64,000 nt of DNA from Verrucomicrobiota bacterium (GCA_016222805.1 JACRQG010000048.1:62001-126000), one strand, 5' to 3'; shown: positions 32,961-42,658, numbered from the stretch's first letter. A program made the numbers and translations. Notes: generated by a model from the letters alone, not told the origin.

Positions 32961-34927
32961 ACGAGCCGCTCTCCCCGCTCCAGCGCGCGGCCGTCGCATT
33001 CCTGCTGCTCCTGCACCTCGCCCTCGGACTAGGGGCGGTGGTGCAGAAAAGCGTCACGGTTGACGAGATCTTCCACCTCACCGGCGGCTACTGCTTCAAC
33101 GCGCTGGGCGACTTCCGCGTGCATCCGGACAACGGCGTGTTGCCCCAGCGCCTCCATGCCCTGCCCGCCGTGCTGATGGGCGCGCAACCGCCCCGGCTGG
33201 AAGGGAACCCCTACTGGCAGGCCGCGGACTCCTACGTGCTCAGCTACCAGTTTTTCTACGAAAGCGGGCACGACCACTGGCCACTGCTGCTTGGGGCGCG
33301 CGCGATGAACTCGCTCTTCGGCGTCGCGGTGCTGCTCCTCGTCTTCGCCTGGGCCCGGCGCCTCGCTGGAGCGGCGGCGGGCTTCACGGCCCTGGGCCTC
33401 GGGGCCCTTTCGCCCACCTTGTTGGCCCACGGCCCGCTGGCGACCACCGATGTGGCCGCGGCACTGTTGCTCACGGCGAGTGCGGGCGCGTTTTGGTCCT
33501 GGCTGCGGAACGACGGGGGCGGGCGGCTGGCCGTCAGCGCGGCGGTCTTTGGCGTGGCCTGCGTGACGAAGTATTCGGCGGTGCTGCTGCTTCCGATCTT
33601 TGGAGGACTGACGGTGATTCACGCGCTGACCACGCCGCGCTCGGCCTGGCAGCCACGGCGGATTCTACTCGGCCTGGTCGCCCATGGCGCCGCGGCGGTC
33701 GCGATCATCTGGGCTTGCTTCGGTTTCCGCTACCGCGCGCTGGCGCCGGATCTTCCGACCAGCGAGCACTTCACCACCAGCTGGGCTTGGATGCTCGATC
33801 GAGCCGGTTGGCAGGGCAGCGTGTTGCGCGCCATCGCCGCCGCCCGCCTGCTCCCGGAAGCCTTCCTGTGGGGTTACACCCATACCTACCTGGGCTCGCT
33901 GGAGCGCGGGGCGTATCTGGCCGGTGAATTCAGCAACACCGGCTGGCGTTCCTTTTTCCCCCTGGCGTTCCTCTGGAAGTCGACTCCGGCCGAGCTCTCC
34001 AGCGTGCTCGCCATCATGGCCGCAGCCGTGCTCCGGCGGCACCGGCTGGCCGCCTGGATCGTGCGCCTTTCGCCGCTACTGCTGCTCGTCGCCGTGTACG
34101 GCGGAGTCGCCCTGACCAGTCGCCTCAACATCGGTCACCGGCATCTGCTTCCGCTGTATCCGGCGCTCTTCATCCTGGCCGGCGTCGCGGTCAGCCGCCT
34201 GGCTGCGTGGAGCCGGCGCCCGGCCTGGCTGGGCACGGGCTTGGGGCTGGCCGCGCAGGCGGTGTCGGCACTCACCTGCTGCCCGCACTTTCTCGCGTAC
34301 TTCAATGTGACGGCCGGTGGGTCGGATCGCGCCTGGCGGCTCCTCGTCGACAGTTCGCTCGACTGGGGGCAGGACCTGCGGGGCCTCAAGATCTGGCTCG
34401 AACGCCAGTCCGGCCAGCCCGGCTCGGCGCCGGTTTACCTCTCCTACTTCGGTTCCGGGGAACCCGCCTACTACGGGCTGAAGGTCCGGCGGCTGCCTTT
34501 CGTCAACGGCTTCAAGCTCGCCACCTCCTACGTGCCGCTCGAAGCCGGCACCTACTGCATCAGCGCCACCACGCTGGTGCAGGTCTACAGCGTCGTGCGC
34601 GGCCCCTGGACCCTGGAATGGGAGAAGGAATACCAGCAACTGCGGAGCCTCGAACCGCTCTTTGCCGAGTATGCGACCAATCCCCGGCGGCGGGCCGAGC
34701 TGGAGCGCGATGCGCCCGCCGACCAGTGGCGCCGCTCGTGGACGCGCTTCGACCTGCTGCGCTTCGCGCGCCTGTGCCATTACCTGCGGGTGCGCCACCC
34801 GGAGGATCACGTGGGGCACTCGGTGTTGATTTACCGCCTGACCGCCGCCGAAGTCGCGGCGGCCACGGCAGGTTCGCTGGCGGAATGGCAGCAGGCAATC
34901 GAACGCGCGGCGGCAGGGAAACCGTGA
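32957..34927 (+). CDS. GT39-like membrane glycosyltransferase (PMT/ArnT type)
   Basis: Inner-membrane protein of 656 residues. The start overlaps the previous stop codon by 4 bases. Directly after the first helix is VTVDEIFHLTGGYC, whose Asp36-Glu37 pair is the expected catalytic/metal site of GT-C enzymes. About ten further helices follow, with the conserved TSRLNIGHRHLLPLYP and LVDSSLDWGQDLRGLKIWL segments and a soluble C-terminal domain of about 170 residues. It should transfer a sugar from a polyprenyl carrier to a periplasmic acceptor. The next gene is a clear paralogue with the same motifs in the same order, so the two arose by tandem duplication. Confidence 0.84.
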   Translation: MNEPLSPLQRAAVAFLLLLHLALGLGAVVQKSVTVDEIFHLTGGYCFNALGDFRVHPDNGVLPQRLHALPAVLMGAQPPRLEGNPYWQAADSYVLSYQFFYESGHDHWPLLLGARAMNSLFGVAVLLLVFAWARRLAGAAAGFTALGLGALSPTLLAHGPLATTDVAAALLLTASAGAFWSWLRNDGGGRLAVSAAVFGVACVTKYSAVLLLPIFGGLTVIHALTTPRSAWQPRRILLGLVAHGAAAVAIIWACFGFRYRALAPDLPTSEHFTTSWAWMLDRAGWQGSVLRAIAAARLLPEAFLWGYTHTYLGSLERGAYLAGEFSNTGWRSFFPLAFLWKSTPAELSSVLAIMAAAVLRRHRLAAWIVRLSPLLLLVAVYGGVALTSRLNIGHRHLLPLYPALFILAGVAVSRLAAWSRRPAWLGTGLGLAAQAVSALTCCPHFLAYFNVTAGGSDRAWRLLVDSSLDWGQDLRGLKIWLERQSGQPGSAPVYLSYFGSGEPAYYGLKVRRLPFVNGFKLATSYVPLEAGTYCISATTLVQVYSVVRGPWTLEWEKEYQQLRSLEPLFAEYATNPRRRAELERDAPADQWRRSWTRFDLLRFARLCHYLRVRHPEDHVGHSVLIYRLTAAEVAAATAGSLAEWQQAIERAAAGKP

Positions 34928-34988
34928 CCCCCTTCGTCGCCGTCCGGGAGCGAGGTTCCCGTTGTTTCGTCCCGCTGACTTCGCCAAC

Positions 34989-36986
34989 GTGAACGCCGTG
35001 GTCCGTCCCACGCTCCCGCCTTCCCCGGCCTTTCTGGTCGCCCTGGCCTGCCTCGCCGCCCTGGCGCACGCGATCCTCGCCGTGACCGCCACGGCCGGGA
35101 AGGGCCTGACCGCCGACGAGATCGCTCACCTCACCGCCGGACATGCCTACAACACCCGCGGCGACTACCGCCTGCAGCCGGAGAACGGCAACCTCCCCCA
35201 GCGCCTCGCGGCGCTTCCCCTGCTGATCGCGGGCGATCCCCTGCCGCCAACGAACCTCGACAGCTGGCGGACCGCCGACGTCTGGAAGTACGGCCACCGC
35301 TTCTTCTTCGAAGGCTCGCTCTCCGTCGGCGAACGCCTGTTTCAGGGCCGGGCCATGATCGCGCTCGTGAGTGCGGCGACCGGCCTGCTCGTATTTTTCT
35401 GGTCGCGGTCACTCTTCGGCTGGAGAGGCGCCTTCGTGTCGCTGCTGCTCTGGATGTTCTGCCCCACATTTCTCGCGCATGGCGCCCTCGCCACCTCGGA
35501 CGTGACGATGGCCTTCTTCTTCCTCGCGTCGGTGGGAGCCTGGTGGCGGCACCTGGAGCAGCCGGGCCCGGGACGGGCGGCGCTCAGTGCCGTCGTCCTC
35601 GGACTTGCGTTCGTGGCCAAGTTCTCCGCGGTCCTGCTGCCTCCGATGCTCGCCGTGCTCGGGCTGATCTGGGCCGCCCGCGCGGCCCGGGATCACGGAT
35701 GGCGGGCGCCGCTGCTGCGCCTGGTTCGCACCACCGCAGGGCATGCGTTGGCGACCTGGGGCCTCCTCTGGCTCTTCTATGGGTTTCGGTTCAGCGCATT
35801 TGCCCCGGCCGACGCGGACGGCGCCTCCTTCAACCATGGCTGGGGCTGGCTGCTCACCGGCATCGGCGCTCCGGCCAAGGTCATCTGGTGGCTGAAGGAG
35901 TGGCGGCTCCTGCCCGAGGCCTGGCTGCACGGCCTGACGTTTGTCCTGCAGTTCTCGCGGGCGCGCGGCGCCTTCATGAGTGGCGAGTACAGCGTCACCG
36001 GCTGGGTCACGTTTTTCCCCTGGGCCTTCCTCATCAAAACCCCCGTGCCCTTCCTGTTGCTGCTCGGGATGGGACTCCTCGCGGCGGTCCGGCGCACCGT
36101 CCAGCTCGCGACTCCCGACCTCGGTGCGCGGCTGTGGCCGCTGACCCCGCTGACAGTGCTGTTTGGCGTCTACTGGGCGACGTCGCTCACCTCCGCCCTC
36201 AACATCGGTCATCGGCACATCCTGCCCGTCTACCCGGTCCTCTTCATCGCCGCCGGCTGGCTCGGCCATGGGTGGGATCGCCGCCGCCCACTGGCCGCCG
36301 GGGTGCTGACGCTGCTGCTCGTGTGGCACGCCGGCGAGTCCCTGCGCGCCCGGCCGCACTACCTCGCCTACTTCAACCCCCTGGTGGGCGGCTCCGAAAA
36401 CGGGTGGCGACACCTCGTCGACAGCTCGCTCGACTGGGGACAGGACCTGCCCGGACTTAAGGTGTGGCTCGATCGGGAAGCCCGCGGGCAGAAGGTGTTC
36501 CTCTCCTACTTCGGCACGGGGGATCCGCGTTATGAAGGTATCGTGGCCACCGCCCTGCCGACCCTGCCCGACTTCGGGCCGCCCCGCCGCTGGCACGCCC
36601 TGGAGCCCGGAGTCTATGCCATCGGCGCCACGATGCTGCAGCATGTCTACAGCGAAATCCGCGGCGAATGGACGCTCGCGCACGAGCGCGAGTTCCAGCA
36701 ACTGCGCCCGCTGGAGGCCACGCTGATTGCCTCGCAGCGCGATCCCGCGGTGCGCGCCCGGCTGCAACGCGACACCCCCGACGCCGACTGGCCCGCGACC
36801 TGGAAGCGGTACGAGGCGCTGCGATTCGCGCGCCTCTGTCACTACCTGCGCGTCCGCGGCCCCGATGCGAACGTGGGACACTCAATTCTGATCTTCCGCC
36901 TCACCGCCGAGGAGATTCGTCGCACGACCGCCGGATCCGCCGCCGACTGGCGAGCCGCCATCGAAGGGGTCGTGGCGCCCAAGTAG
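34989..36986 (+). CDS. GT39-like membrane glycosyltransferase, paralogue of preceding gene
   Basis: Inner-membrane protein of about 665 residues. The longest frame begins with TTG at 34962; GTG 34989 (MNAVVRPTLPPSPAFLVALA) is preferred because it gives a short cytoplasmic tail like its paralogue, but GTG 34998 is also possible. The acidic pair Asp43-Glu44 lies in LTADEIAHLTAGHAYNTRGDYRLQPENGNLPQRL, close to the equivalent stretch of the gene before it. Shared blocks TSALNIGHRHILPVYPVLF, LVDSSLDWGQDLPGLKVWL and FARLCHYLRVRGPDANVGHSILIFRLTAEE continue to the C-terminus. A gap of about 60 bases replaces the ATGA overlaps seen earlier in the cluster. Confidence 0.82.
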   Translation: MNAVVRPTLPPSPAFLVALACLAALAHAILAVTATAGKGLTADEIAHLTAGHAYNTRGDYRLQPENGNLPQRLAALPLLIAGDPLPPTNLDSWRTADVWKYGHRFFFEGSLSVGERLFQGRAMIALVSAATGLLVFFWSRSLFGWRGAFVSLLLWMFCPTFLAHGALATSDVTMAFFFLASVGAWWRHLEQPGPGRAALSAVVLGLAFVAKFSAVLLPPMLAVLGLIWAARAARDHGWRAPLLRLVRTTAGHALATWGLLWLFYGFRFSAFAPADADGASFNHGWGWLLTGIGAPAKVIWWLKEWRLLPEAWLHGLTFVLQFSRARGAFMSGEYSVTGWVTFFPWAFLIKTPVPFLLLLGMGLLAAVRRTVQLATPDLGARLWPLTPLTVLFGVYWATSLTSALNIGHRHILPVYPVLFIAAGWLGHGWDRRRPLAAGVLTLLLVWHAGESLRARPHYLAYFNPLVGGSENGWRHLVDSSLDWGQDLPGLKVWLDREARGQKVFLSYFGTGDPRYEGIVATALPTLPDFGPPRRWHALEPGVYAIGATMLQHVYSEIRGEWTLAHEREFQQLRPLEATLIASQRDPAVRARLQRDTPDADWPATWKRYEALRFARLCHYLRVRGPDANVGHSILIFRLTAEEIRRTTAGSAADWRAAIEGVVAPK

Positions 36987-37118
36987 GCGGCAGACTCGCT
37001 CCAACGGTGTCCACGGTCCGCCGGCCGCGCCGGGGCAGGACGCGGCATTTCCCCGGAGATTCGCGCCACCGGAAAACCGCCGTTGCCTCGATCGACCCGC
37101 ACCGGAATCCTCGTCGCC

Positions 37119-38309
37119 ATGCAAACCCGTCGCTTCGGTCGCACCAACCTGGCCATGCCCGTTCTCACCTGCGGCGGCATGCGGTACCAGCAGTCGTGGG
37201 ACGACCTGGATCCCGCCGCCGTCGAGGAGGCGGGCCAGCGCAACCTCGAAGCCACCGTTCACCGCGCCCTCGAGCTCGGCATCACGCACATCGAGACGGC
37301 CCGCGGGTACGGCAGCAGTGAAATGCAGCTCGGCCGAATCCTGCCGCGCCTGCCGCGCGATCGGATGATCGTCCAGACCAAGGTCGCACCCTGCGCCTCC
37401 GCGCGCGATTTCCGCGCGACCTTCGAGAAGTCGATGGCCTATCTGCAGCTCGCGCACGTCGATCTGCTCTCCCTCCACGGCATCAACAACGCCCAGCTCC
37501 TCGAGTGGTCGCTGCGCCCGGGCGGGTGCCTGGAGGAGGCCCGCCGGTTGCAGCGCGAGGGACGATGCCGCCACGTGGGTTTCAGCACGCACGCCACCAC
37601 CGACATCATCCTGCAGGCGATCGCCAGCGACGGCTTCGACTACGTGAACCTGCACTGGTACTTCGTCAACGAGCTCAACTGGCCGGCAGTCGAGGCCGCC
37701 ACGGCGCGGGACATGGGGGTCTTCATCATCTCGCCCAACGACAAGGGCGGAAAGCTCTACTCCCCTCCTCCGCGGCTGCGCGAACTCACCGCGCCGTTCA
37801 CGCCGATGCAGTGGAACGGCCTGTGGTGTCTCTCCCGGCCGGAAGTGCACACGCTCTCGATCGGGGCCAGCCGTCCGGACGACTTCACCGAGCATGTCGA
37901 CGGCCTGAACCGATTCGCGGGCCAGCCCGAGTCCCTCCGGGCCATCGAGGGCCGCTTGCGCCAGGAGATGGTTGCGGTTCTCGGCGCCGACTGGTGCGCC
38001 CGCTGGCACATCGGTCTGCCCCGGTACGTCGACGTGCCGGGAGGGATCAACGTCCAGGAAATCCTCCGCCTCTTCACCTACGCCCGCGGCCTCGGTCTCG
38101 TCGAGTGGGGCAAGATGCGCTACAACCTCCTCGGCGGCGCCGGCGGTCACTGGTTTCCCGGCGAGAAGGCGCAGGACTTCGACGACCGCGCCATCGCCGC
38201 AGCGTGCGCCGCTTCACCGTTTGCCGACCAAATCCCCGCTCTCCTGCGCGAGGCGCACGCCCTCCTGAACGATCAGCCCAAGAAGCGCCTGAGCCAGGGC
38301 GGAACCTGA
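37119..38309 (+). CDS. Aldo/keto reductase family protein
   Basis: NADPH-type aldo/keto reductase of 396 residues. ATG 37119 (MQTRRFGRTNLAMPVLTCGGMRYQQSW) is the family-like start; the frame is open 12 codons further back to a TTG. The tetrad region reads HIETARGYGSSE, with Tyr present and Glu in the place of the usual Asp, then VQTKVAP (Lys) and LLSLHGIN (His). The C-terminal third (about 265-396) has no CxxCxxC cysteine cluster, so it differs from ferredoxin-like [4Fe-4S] members of this branch. It stands 132 bases after the GT cluster and is convergent with the next gene; its link to either is unclear. Substrate is unknown. Confidence 0.83.
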   Translation: MQTRRFGRTNLAMPVLTCGGMRYQQSWDDLDPAAVEEAGQRNLEATVHRALELGITHIETARGYGSSEMQLGRILPRLPRDRMIVQTKVAPCASARDFRATFEKSMAYLQLAHVDLLSLHGINNAQLLEWSLRPGGCLEEARRLQREGRCRHVGFSTHATTDIILQAIASDGFDYVNLHWYFVNELNWPAVEAATARDMGVFIISPNDKGGKLYSPPPRLRELTAPFTPMQWNGLWCLSRPEVHTLSIGASRPDDFTEHVDGLNRFAGQPESLRAIEGRLRQEMVAVLGADWCARWHIGLPRYVDVPGGINVQEILRLFTYARGLGLVEWGKMRYNLLGGAGGHWFPGEKAQDFDDRAIAAACAASPFADQIPALLREAHALLNDQPKKRLSQGGT

Positions 38310-38345
38310 GCATCCGGCCCGGCCGGCCAGGGGCCGCGGAGCCGA

Positions 38346-40148
38346 TCAGTCCGCCGCCGGCGGTGTCTCCACGGCCACGAGACGGCTCAGGCGAATCCAG
38401 CGCATCCCGAAGCGTTTTCGGTCGAGGGGTTCGAGCCGGAACTCCGGCGGCAACTCGTCCTCGGGATCGACGCCGGCGTCGCCCTGGGCCGAGGTCGGTC
38501 GCACCACCTGCGCCACCAGCACCTCCCGGAAAGTGCCCTGCCGCATGTGCCAGGCGATCTGCGGTCCGCGCGCGCGGGCCACGGGGGTGTTGATCGCGGA
38601 GATTCGATGCAGCAGGTAGGGCATCGTGGCCTTGGAGGTGATGACCAGCACCGGCCCCGGTCGCTGCCGCACCTCGTCCAGCTCCCACTCGATTTCGCGC
38701 ATCACGAGATTCTGCGAGGTATACAGCGATCGCGCGAAGGCCGGCGCTCCCAGAACCAGCATCCATCCGGCCAGCCCCAGGGCGGCGAAACGCGTCGCCG
38801 GGAAGCGCGCCGACTCCAGTTGCCGCACCAGCCAAGCCGCCCCCACGACGAGGAGCAGGCAGAAGGGCAGGGCGAAGCGCGCCGTGATCGGCTCATCGAA
38901 GCGGCTCCAGTAATAGAACATCAGCATCGCGAGGTTGGCGGTGATGCCCAGGCCGATCAGGACTAGCACCGGCACGGCGGGCGGGATCCCGGGCCGATCG
39001 GCCGCTGGCCGGCGCCACCATCGCACCCCGGCCACCGCGGCTCCGATCAACCCGGCGAGTCCGAGCAGCGTAAGGTAAATCGAGTTCGGCTGACCGGGTG
39101 AAACCGCGAAGAAGAAATTCCGCGCCCCTTCGAGGTTGCCCGCGAGATACTGCAGACCAAAGCGCGCGGTGTCGCCCTCGCGCAACTGCCAGAGCACCGG
39201 CTTGGTGTCGACGATCCGGCTGTGCCAGGCGTAAGGCACGAGCAGCAGCGGCGCCACCACCGCCGGCCACGGCAGCAGCACCCGGCCGCACTTCCGCCAC
39301 CCCAGGAGAATCACGACCGCGATCGGGCCCACGAACAGCACGGATTCGTAGCGACTCTGGGCGAGCAGCACCGTGGCCAGCACCAGCAGCGCCAGCCGAT
39401 CGTCATCCGGCGCGCGCAGGTAGAGGATCCCCGCCACGAGCACCACGACGATCATCGTCAGGTTGTGCAGTTCCATGCTCGCGCCGGTGGCGTTCTGGCC
39501 GAAGAGCGGCAGGGTGCCGAGAAGCGCAACCGCCAGCAATGCGGGGCCCCGCCGGCCAGTCAGCGTCCGCACCACCCAGGACATCAGGCCGAGGCAGACG
39601 AGGGCGCACCCCACGTTCAGGGCGAAGGCGTTCTCCAGGCGGTAGCCCGTCAGGTCATGGAGCAGGGAGACCAGGAACGTGAAAAAGTACGGCCGCTTGT
39701 CGAGGAACGCGTCGATCGCCAGCCACGTGCCGGCGAAGTCGAAAGCCCGGATCGGCGTGCCGACTTCCTTGGTGGCGTGCAGATGCCACGCGGTGCCCTG
39801 CAGCACGTACTCGTCGAAGAGCACCTTGTGGCGGAAGCTGTCCGACCACACCGCAAACGCCGTTGCCGCCAGCACCGCCACCGCGACCCACCCGGGCCGG
39901 CGCAGCCACGCCTGCCACACGTCGCGCCGGGCGGCCGCGACCCGGCAGCCCCAGAACAGAAACGCCGCAAACACCGCGGCGATGTAATAGTAGCCCCCCG
40001 CCACGATCAGCTTCTCGGCCCGCGCCGGCGACACCAGGAGAAACCCCACGGCCACCGCCGCGACGCCGCTCGCCGCGAAGAGCGCCAGCCGCGCACGCGC
40101 GGGCGCCGCCGTCAGCAGCGCGAGGAAGGAGGGAAGAACAGTCCTCAC
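38346..40148 (-). CDS. GT-C-like multi-pass membrane protein (pilin-linked cluster)
   Basis: Inner-membrane protein of 600 residues, starting with GTG at 40148, 19 bases after the stop of its paralogue. About ten hydrophobic segments. The acidic pair Asp112-Glu113 (VLFDEYVLQGTAWHLH) after the third helix and the loop LDKRPYFFTFLVSLLHDLTGYRLENAF match the two signature loops of GT39/PMT-like transferases (acidic pair; K-R-P-x-F-F). A soluble domain of about 130 residues ends the chain (EVLVAQVVRPTSAQG). With its paralogue it follows two pilin-like genes on the same strand, which suggests that it glycosylates pilins. That role is inference from position. Confidence 0.75.
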   Translation of the reverse strand: MRTVLPSFLALLTAAPARARLALFAASGVAAVAVGFLLVSPARAEKLIVAGGYYYIAAVFAAFLFWGCRVAAARRDVWQAWLRRPGWVAVAVLAATAFAVWSDSFRHKVLFDEYVLQGTAWHLHATKEVGTPIRAFDFAGTWLAIDAFLDKRPYFFTFLVSLLHDLTGYRLENAFALNVGCALVCLGLMSWVVRTLTGRRGPALLAVALLGTLPLFGQNATGASMELHNLTMIVVVLVAGILYLRAPDDDRLALLVLATVLLAQSRYESVLFVGPIAVVILLGWRKCGRVLLPWPAVVAPLLLVPYAWHSRIVDTKPVLWQLREGDTARFGLQYLAGNLEGARNFFFAVSPGQPNSIYLTLLGLAGLIGAAVAGVRWWRRPAADRPGIPPAVPVLVLIGLGITANLAMLMFYYWSRFDEPITARFALPFCLLLVVGAAWLVRQLESARFPATRFAALGLAGWMLVLGAPAFARSLYTSQNLVMREIEWELDEVRQRPGPVLVITSKATMPYLLHRISAINTPVARARGPQIAWHMRQGTFREVLVAQVVRPTSAQGDAGVDPEDELPPEFRLEPLDRKRFGMRWIRLSRLVAVETPPAAD

Positions 40149-40167
40149 GGCAACAACGGGCCCCGCT

Positions 40168-42036
40168 TCACGGCAACTGCTTCATGTAGCTCTCGAGGAA
40201 CTGCTGCCGCGCCCGATCGATCTCCGCCCGCGATTTCGGCACCTTTGCCGTCACCGGGTCCGGCGCCGAGATGACGGTTTCCCCGGAGCGGATCGCCTTC
40301 ACCCGGCTGATGCGGGAGAGCGTCAGCAACTGCAGGCGGCGTTCGGCGACGGGTTCGAGCACGAAGGCCGGCCCCAGATCGTCGCCGTCCCGCAGGGTCA
40401 TCTTCCCGGAGTCGGGATCGATATTGTACCGCTGAAAGACGAAGACGTCGGAAAAGGTCCGGTTGCGCAGGTGAAAGGCGATGTCCTCCCGGCGCTTCAC
40501 GGCCACCACGGTCGGGGTCGCCGAAACCAGGTGCGTGATCCAGAGGGTGGCGTCGTTGTCGATCATCAGGTAGTCCGGGCGTACCTGCGCGGCCATGAAC
40601 TCCCTTCGCCAGGCTGTCTCGCGGCCGGGAATGTACTCCTGGCTGTAGGCGTGGGCGGCCATGGCCGGTACACTGCGGGCAATCAGCCCAAGGCCCGCCA
40701 TCGCGAGCAGGGCGCGCGCCACCGCCGGACGCGGGAAGGACGGAAGCACGGCGACGATGGCCACCACCAGGCCGAGGTGCGTCGGCAGGCTGAGACGGCG
40801 GATCACCGGGTCGTCGAACTTGCCCCAGAAATAACACATGAGGAGTCCGAACTGCACGGCAAAGCCCAGGCTGAAGATCGCCACCGCCGCATTGACCGGC
40901 GTCTCCCGCCCGAGGTCGCGCAGACGCTTGGCGACGAGCAGGAAAAAGAACGGCGCGGCCAGGCAGCCCAGGATCGACAGCACCAGGGAGTTGGGCTGGT
41001 CGGAGGCCTTGCCGAAGAAGAAATGCAGGGCGTGGCCCAGATTCTCCGGGATGTACGCCACCGAGAACGGCTCCGTGTAGCCGGGCTTGCTGAACATCTC
41101 CCAGGCTGATGCCCGCAGATCGAAGATGCGGTGCTGCAGGGGATAGGGCACCATCAGCAACGGGGCGAGGATCACGGGCCAGGAAATCTGCGCCCGCCCG
41201 TCCTGCCACCAGACCCACAGCACGGTCAGCACGACGGGCAGCACGTAGATGACGGATTCGTACCGCACCTGCGCCAGCAGCAGCCCGGAAAACGCCAGCG
41301 CGGCCAGGGCCGGGCCGTCCCGTTTCTCGATGTACCGCGCCCCCAGCAGCAGCGTCGCGGCGATCATCACCAGGTTCAGCAGTTCAAATCCGCCACCCGT
41401 GGCATTGTGGCCGAGCAGCGGCAGCCCCGCCAGCAGGGCCACCGCGATCCAGCCGGCCGGCCTCCCGGCGATGCGCCGGGCGAGCTGGCAGACGAGTCCG
41501 AGGAGGAGGAAGGTCAGCACCGCATTGAGGACGAAGGCATTCTCGGGGCGATAGCCCGTCACGTCGTGCAGGAGCGAGACAAGGAACGGGAAGAACAACG
41601 GCCGCTTGTCGACGATGCCCTCCACGATCATGAAGGCCCCCTGGATGTCGTTGCCGCGCAGCGGCGTGAGCACCGTCTTGTCGAGATGCATGCTCATCGC
41701 CGTCCCGAGGAGCATGATCTCGTCCATGATGATCTTGAATCCGAACTTCTCGTGCGCCAGCAGCACGCAGCCGCCCAGGATCACCACGGCCACCGAGGCC
41801 CAATCCCACTGGCGCCAAGCCCGCAACCAGGGTTCCGCCGAGAAACTCTGCCACAGGCTCCATCCCCACAGGACGAACGCCGCCAGCACACACCAGTATC
41901 CGGCATGGGACACCAGCGTGATCGCCTGCCGATCCGGGATGGCGACAAAGGCCAGCACCACGGCCAGCAGTCCCGTGGCCAGCAGCCACCAAAGGCGACG
42001 ATCGCGGAGAAACTCGGAGAGATTCGGAGAGACCAT
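40168..42036 (-). CDS. GT-C-like multi-pass membrane protein, paralogue of following gene
   Basis: Inner-membrane protein of 622 residues from ATG 42036 (MVSPNLSEFLRDRRLWWLLA); a GTG four codons upstream (42048) is possible. Asp105-Glu106 (IIMDEIMLLGTAMSMHL) and VDKRPLFFPFLVSLLHDVTGYRPENAF repeat the two signature loops of the downstream gene. Similarity continues through GHNATGGGFELLNLVMI and QVRYESVIYVLP, so the pair is a tandem duplication. The C-terminal soluble domain (about 465-622) includes DNDATLWITHLVSATPTVVAVKRREDIAFHLRN. The second pilin-like gene ends 269 bases upstream on the same strand. Likely a polyprenyl-sugar-dependent transferase acting in the periplasm; the target is unproven. 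Confidence 0.75.
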   Translation of the reverse strand: MVSPNLSEFLRDRRLWWLLATGLLAVVLAFVAIPDRQAITLVSHAGYWCVLAAFVLWGWSLWQSFSAEPWLRAWRQWDWASVAVVILGGCVLLAHEKFGFKIIMDEIMLLGTAMSMHLDKTVLTPLRGNDIQGAFMIVEGIVDKRPLFFPFLVSLLHDVTGYRPENAFVLNAVLTFLLLGLVCQLARRIAGRPAGWIAVALLAGLPLLGHNATGGGFELLNLVMIAATLLLGARYIEKRDGPALAALAFSGLLLAQVRYESVIYVLPVVLTVLWVWWQDGRAQISWPVILAPLLMVPYPLQHRIFDLRASAWEMFSKPGYTEPFSVAYIPENLGHALHFFFGKASDQPNSLVLSILGCLAAPFFFLLVAKRLRDLGRETPVNAAVAIFSLGFAVQFGLLMCYFWGKFDDPVIRRLSLPTHLGLVVAIVAVLPSFPRPAVARALLAMAGLGLIARSVPAMAAHAYSQEYIPGRETAWRREFMAAQVRPDYLMIDNDATLWITHLVSATPTVVAVKRREDIAFHLRNRTFSDVFVFQRYNIDPDSGKMTLRDGDDLGPAFVLEPVAERRLQLLTLSRISRVKAIRSGETVISAPDPVTAKVPKSRAEIDRARQQFLESYMKQLP

Positions 42037-42212
42037 GGATTTCGGCACGACTGCACCCCGCGCTCGGCGTCCGCCCCCTCAGGCACCGGCCGGAAGCCCG
42101 GGCCGGCCGTCCCAGGGCAACGGGGTCAGACGCCTTCGACGGTTACCCGGCATTCCTGAGGGATCTGCGGGCTCTCGACAACGCCAGACGTCGCCCGGCG
42201 CCCCTCCTTCAG

Positions 42213-42231
42213 GCGGGAGGGAGTCTCCCGC
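42213..42231. other. Hairpin after the downstream pilin gene
   Basis: GCGGGAG, GGAGT loop, CTCCCGC: a perfect 7-bp stem about 75 bases after the pilin stop (minus strand) and 177 bases before the membrane transferase start. There is no U-tract, so it would at most slow transcription or protect the pilin mRNA end. It does not clearly separate the pilins from the transferase genes. Confidence 0.3.
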
Positions 42232-42304
42232 GAGGGCGGACCCGCCAGGGCGCGTGGCTCCAACGCCCCCACCCTTAATCCCGGGCGGCGCCGGCGCCAC
42301 CCCG

Positions 42305-42658
42305 TCACGGTGCGTAGGTCATCGTCCGGGCACTGCCGATCCCGGAAATCGTGATCGTGATGCCTTGGGTGTAGAAATCGGGGTAGGTTTCGAGCGCCAC
42401 CGTGTTGAGGCTGCGGACGTAGTTGGTGGCCCCAACCAGGGAAGTCGAGGCAGCGAAGGTCGCCCCGCTCTCCAGGAAGTAGGAATCGGCGGCCGCCGCC
42501 ATCTGCCGCGCGTTGTTGAGCACGGCCTTGTCCTGGGACGCGGTCCGGACCTTTTGGAACGCGGGAATCGCGAGGGCCGCGAGCAGGCCGATAATCACGA
42601 CCACAATCATGATCTCGACGAGGGTGAACCCCCGCAACGATCGGCGCGGAGTCTTCAT
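42305..42658 (-). CDS. Type IV pilin-like protein (prepilin), copy 1
   Basis: A 117-residue prepilin. ATG 42658 gives MKTPRRSLRGFTLVEIMIVVVIIGLLAALAIPAFQKV, the classical class III signal: a basic leader cut after Gly10, Phe at +1 and Glu at +5 of the mature protein. The mature chain is about 107 residues, shorter than most major pilins, and has no cysteine, so there is no C-terminal disulfide loop. About 18 positions differ from the neighbouring copy at 42865-43218. It could be a fibre subunit or a pseudopilin of a type II-like secretion machine; no pilus assembly ATPase or prepilin peptidase is in the window. Two GT-C-like genes follow. Confidence 0.88.
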   Translation of the reverse strand: MKTPRRSLRGFTLVEIMIVVVIIGLLAALAIPAFQKVRTASQDKAVLNNARQMAAAADSYFLESGATFAASTSLVGATNYVRSLNTVALETYPDFYTQGITITISGIGSARTMTYAP

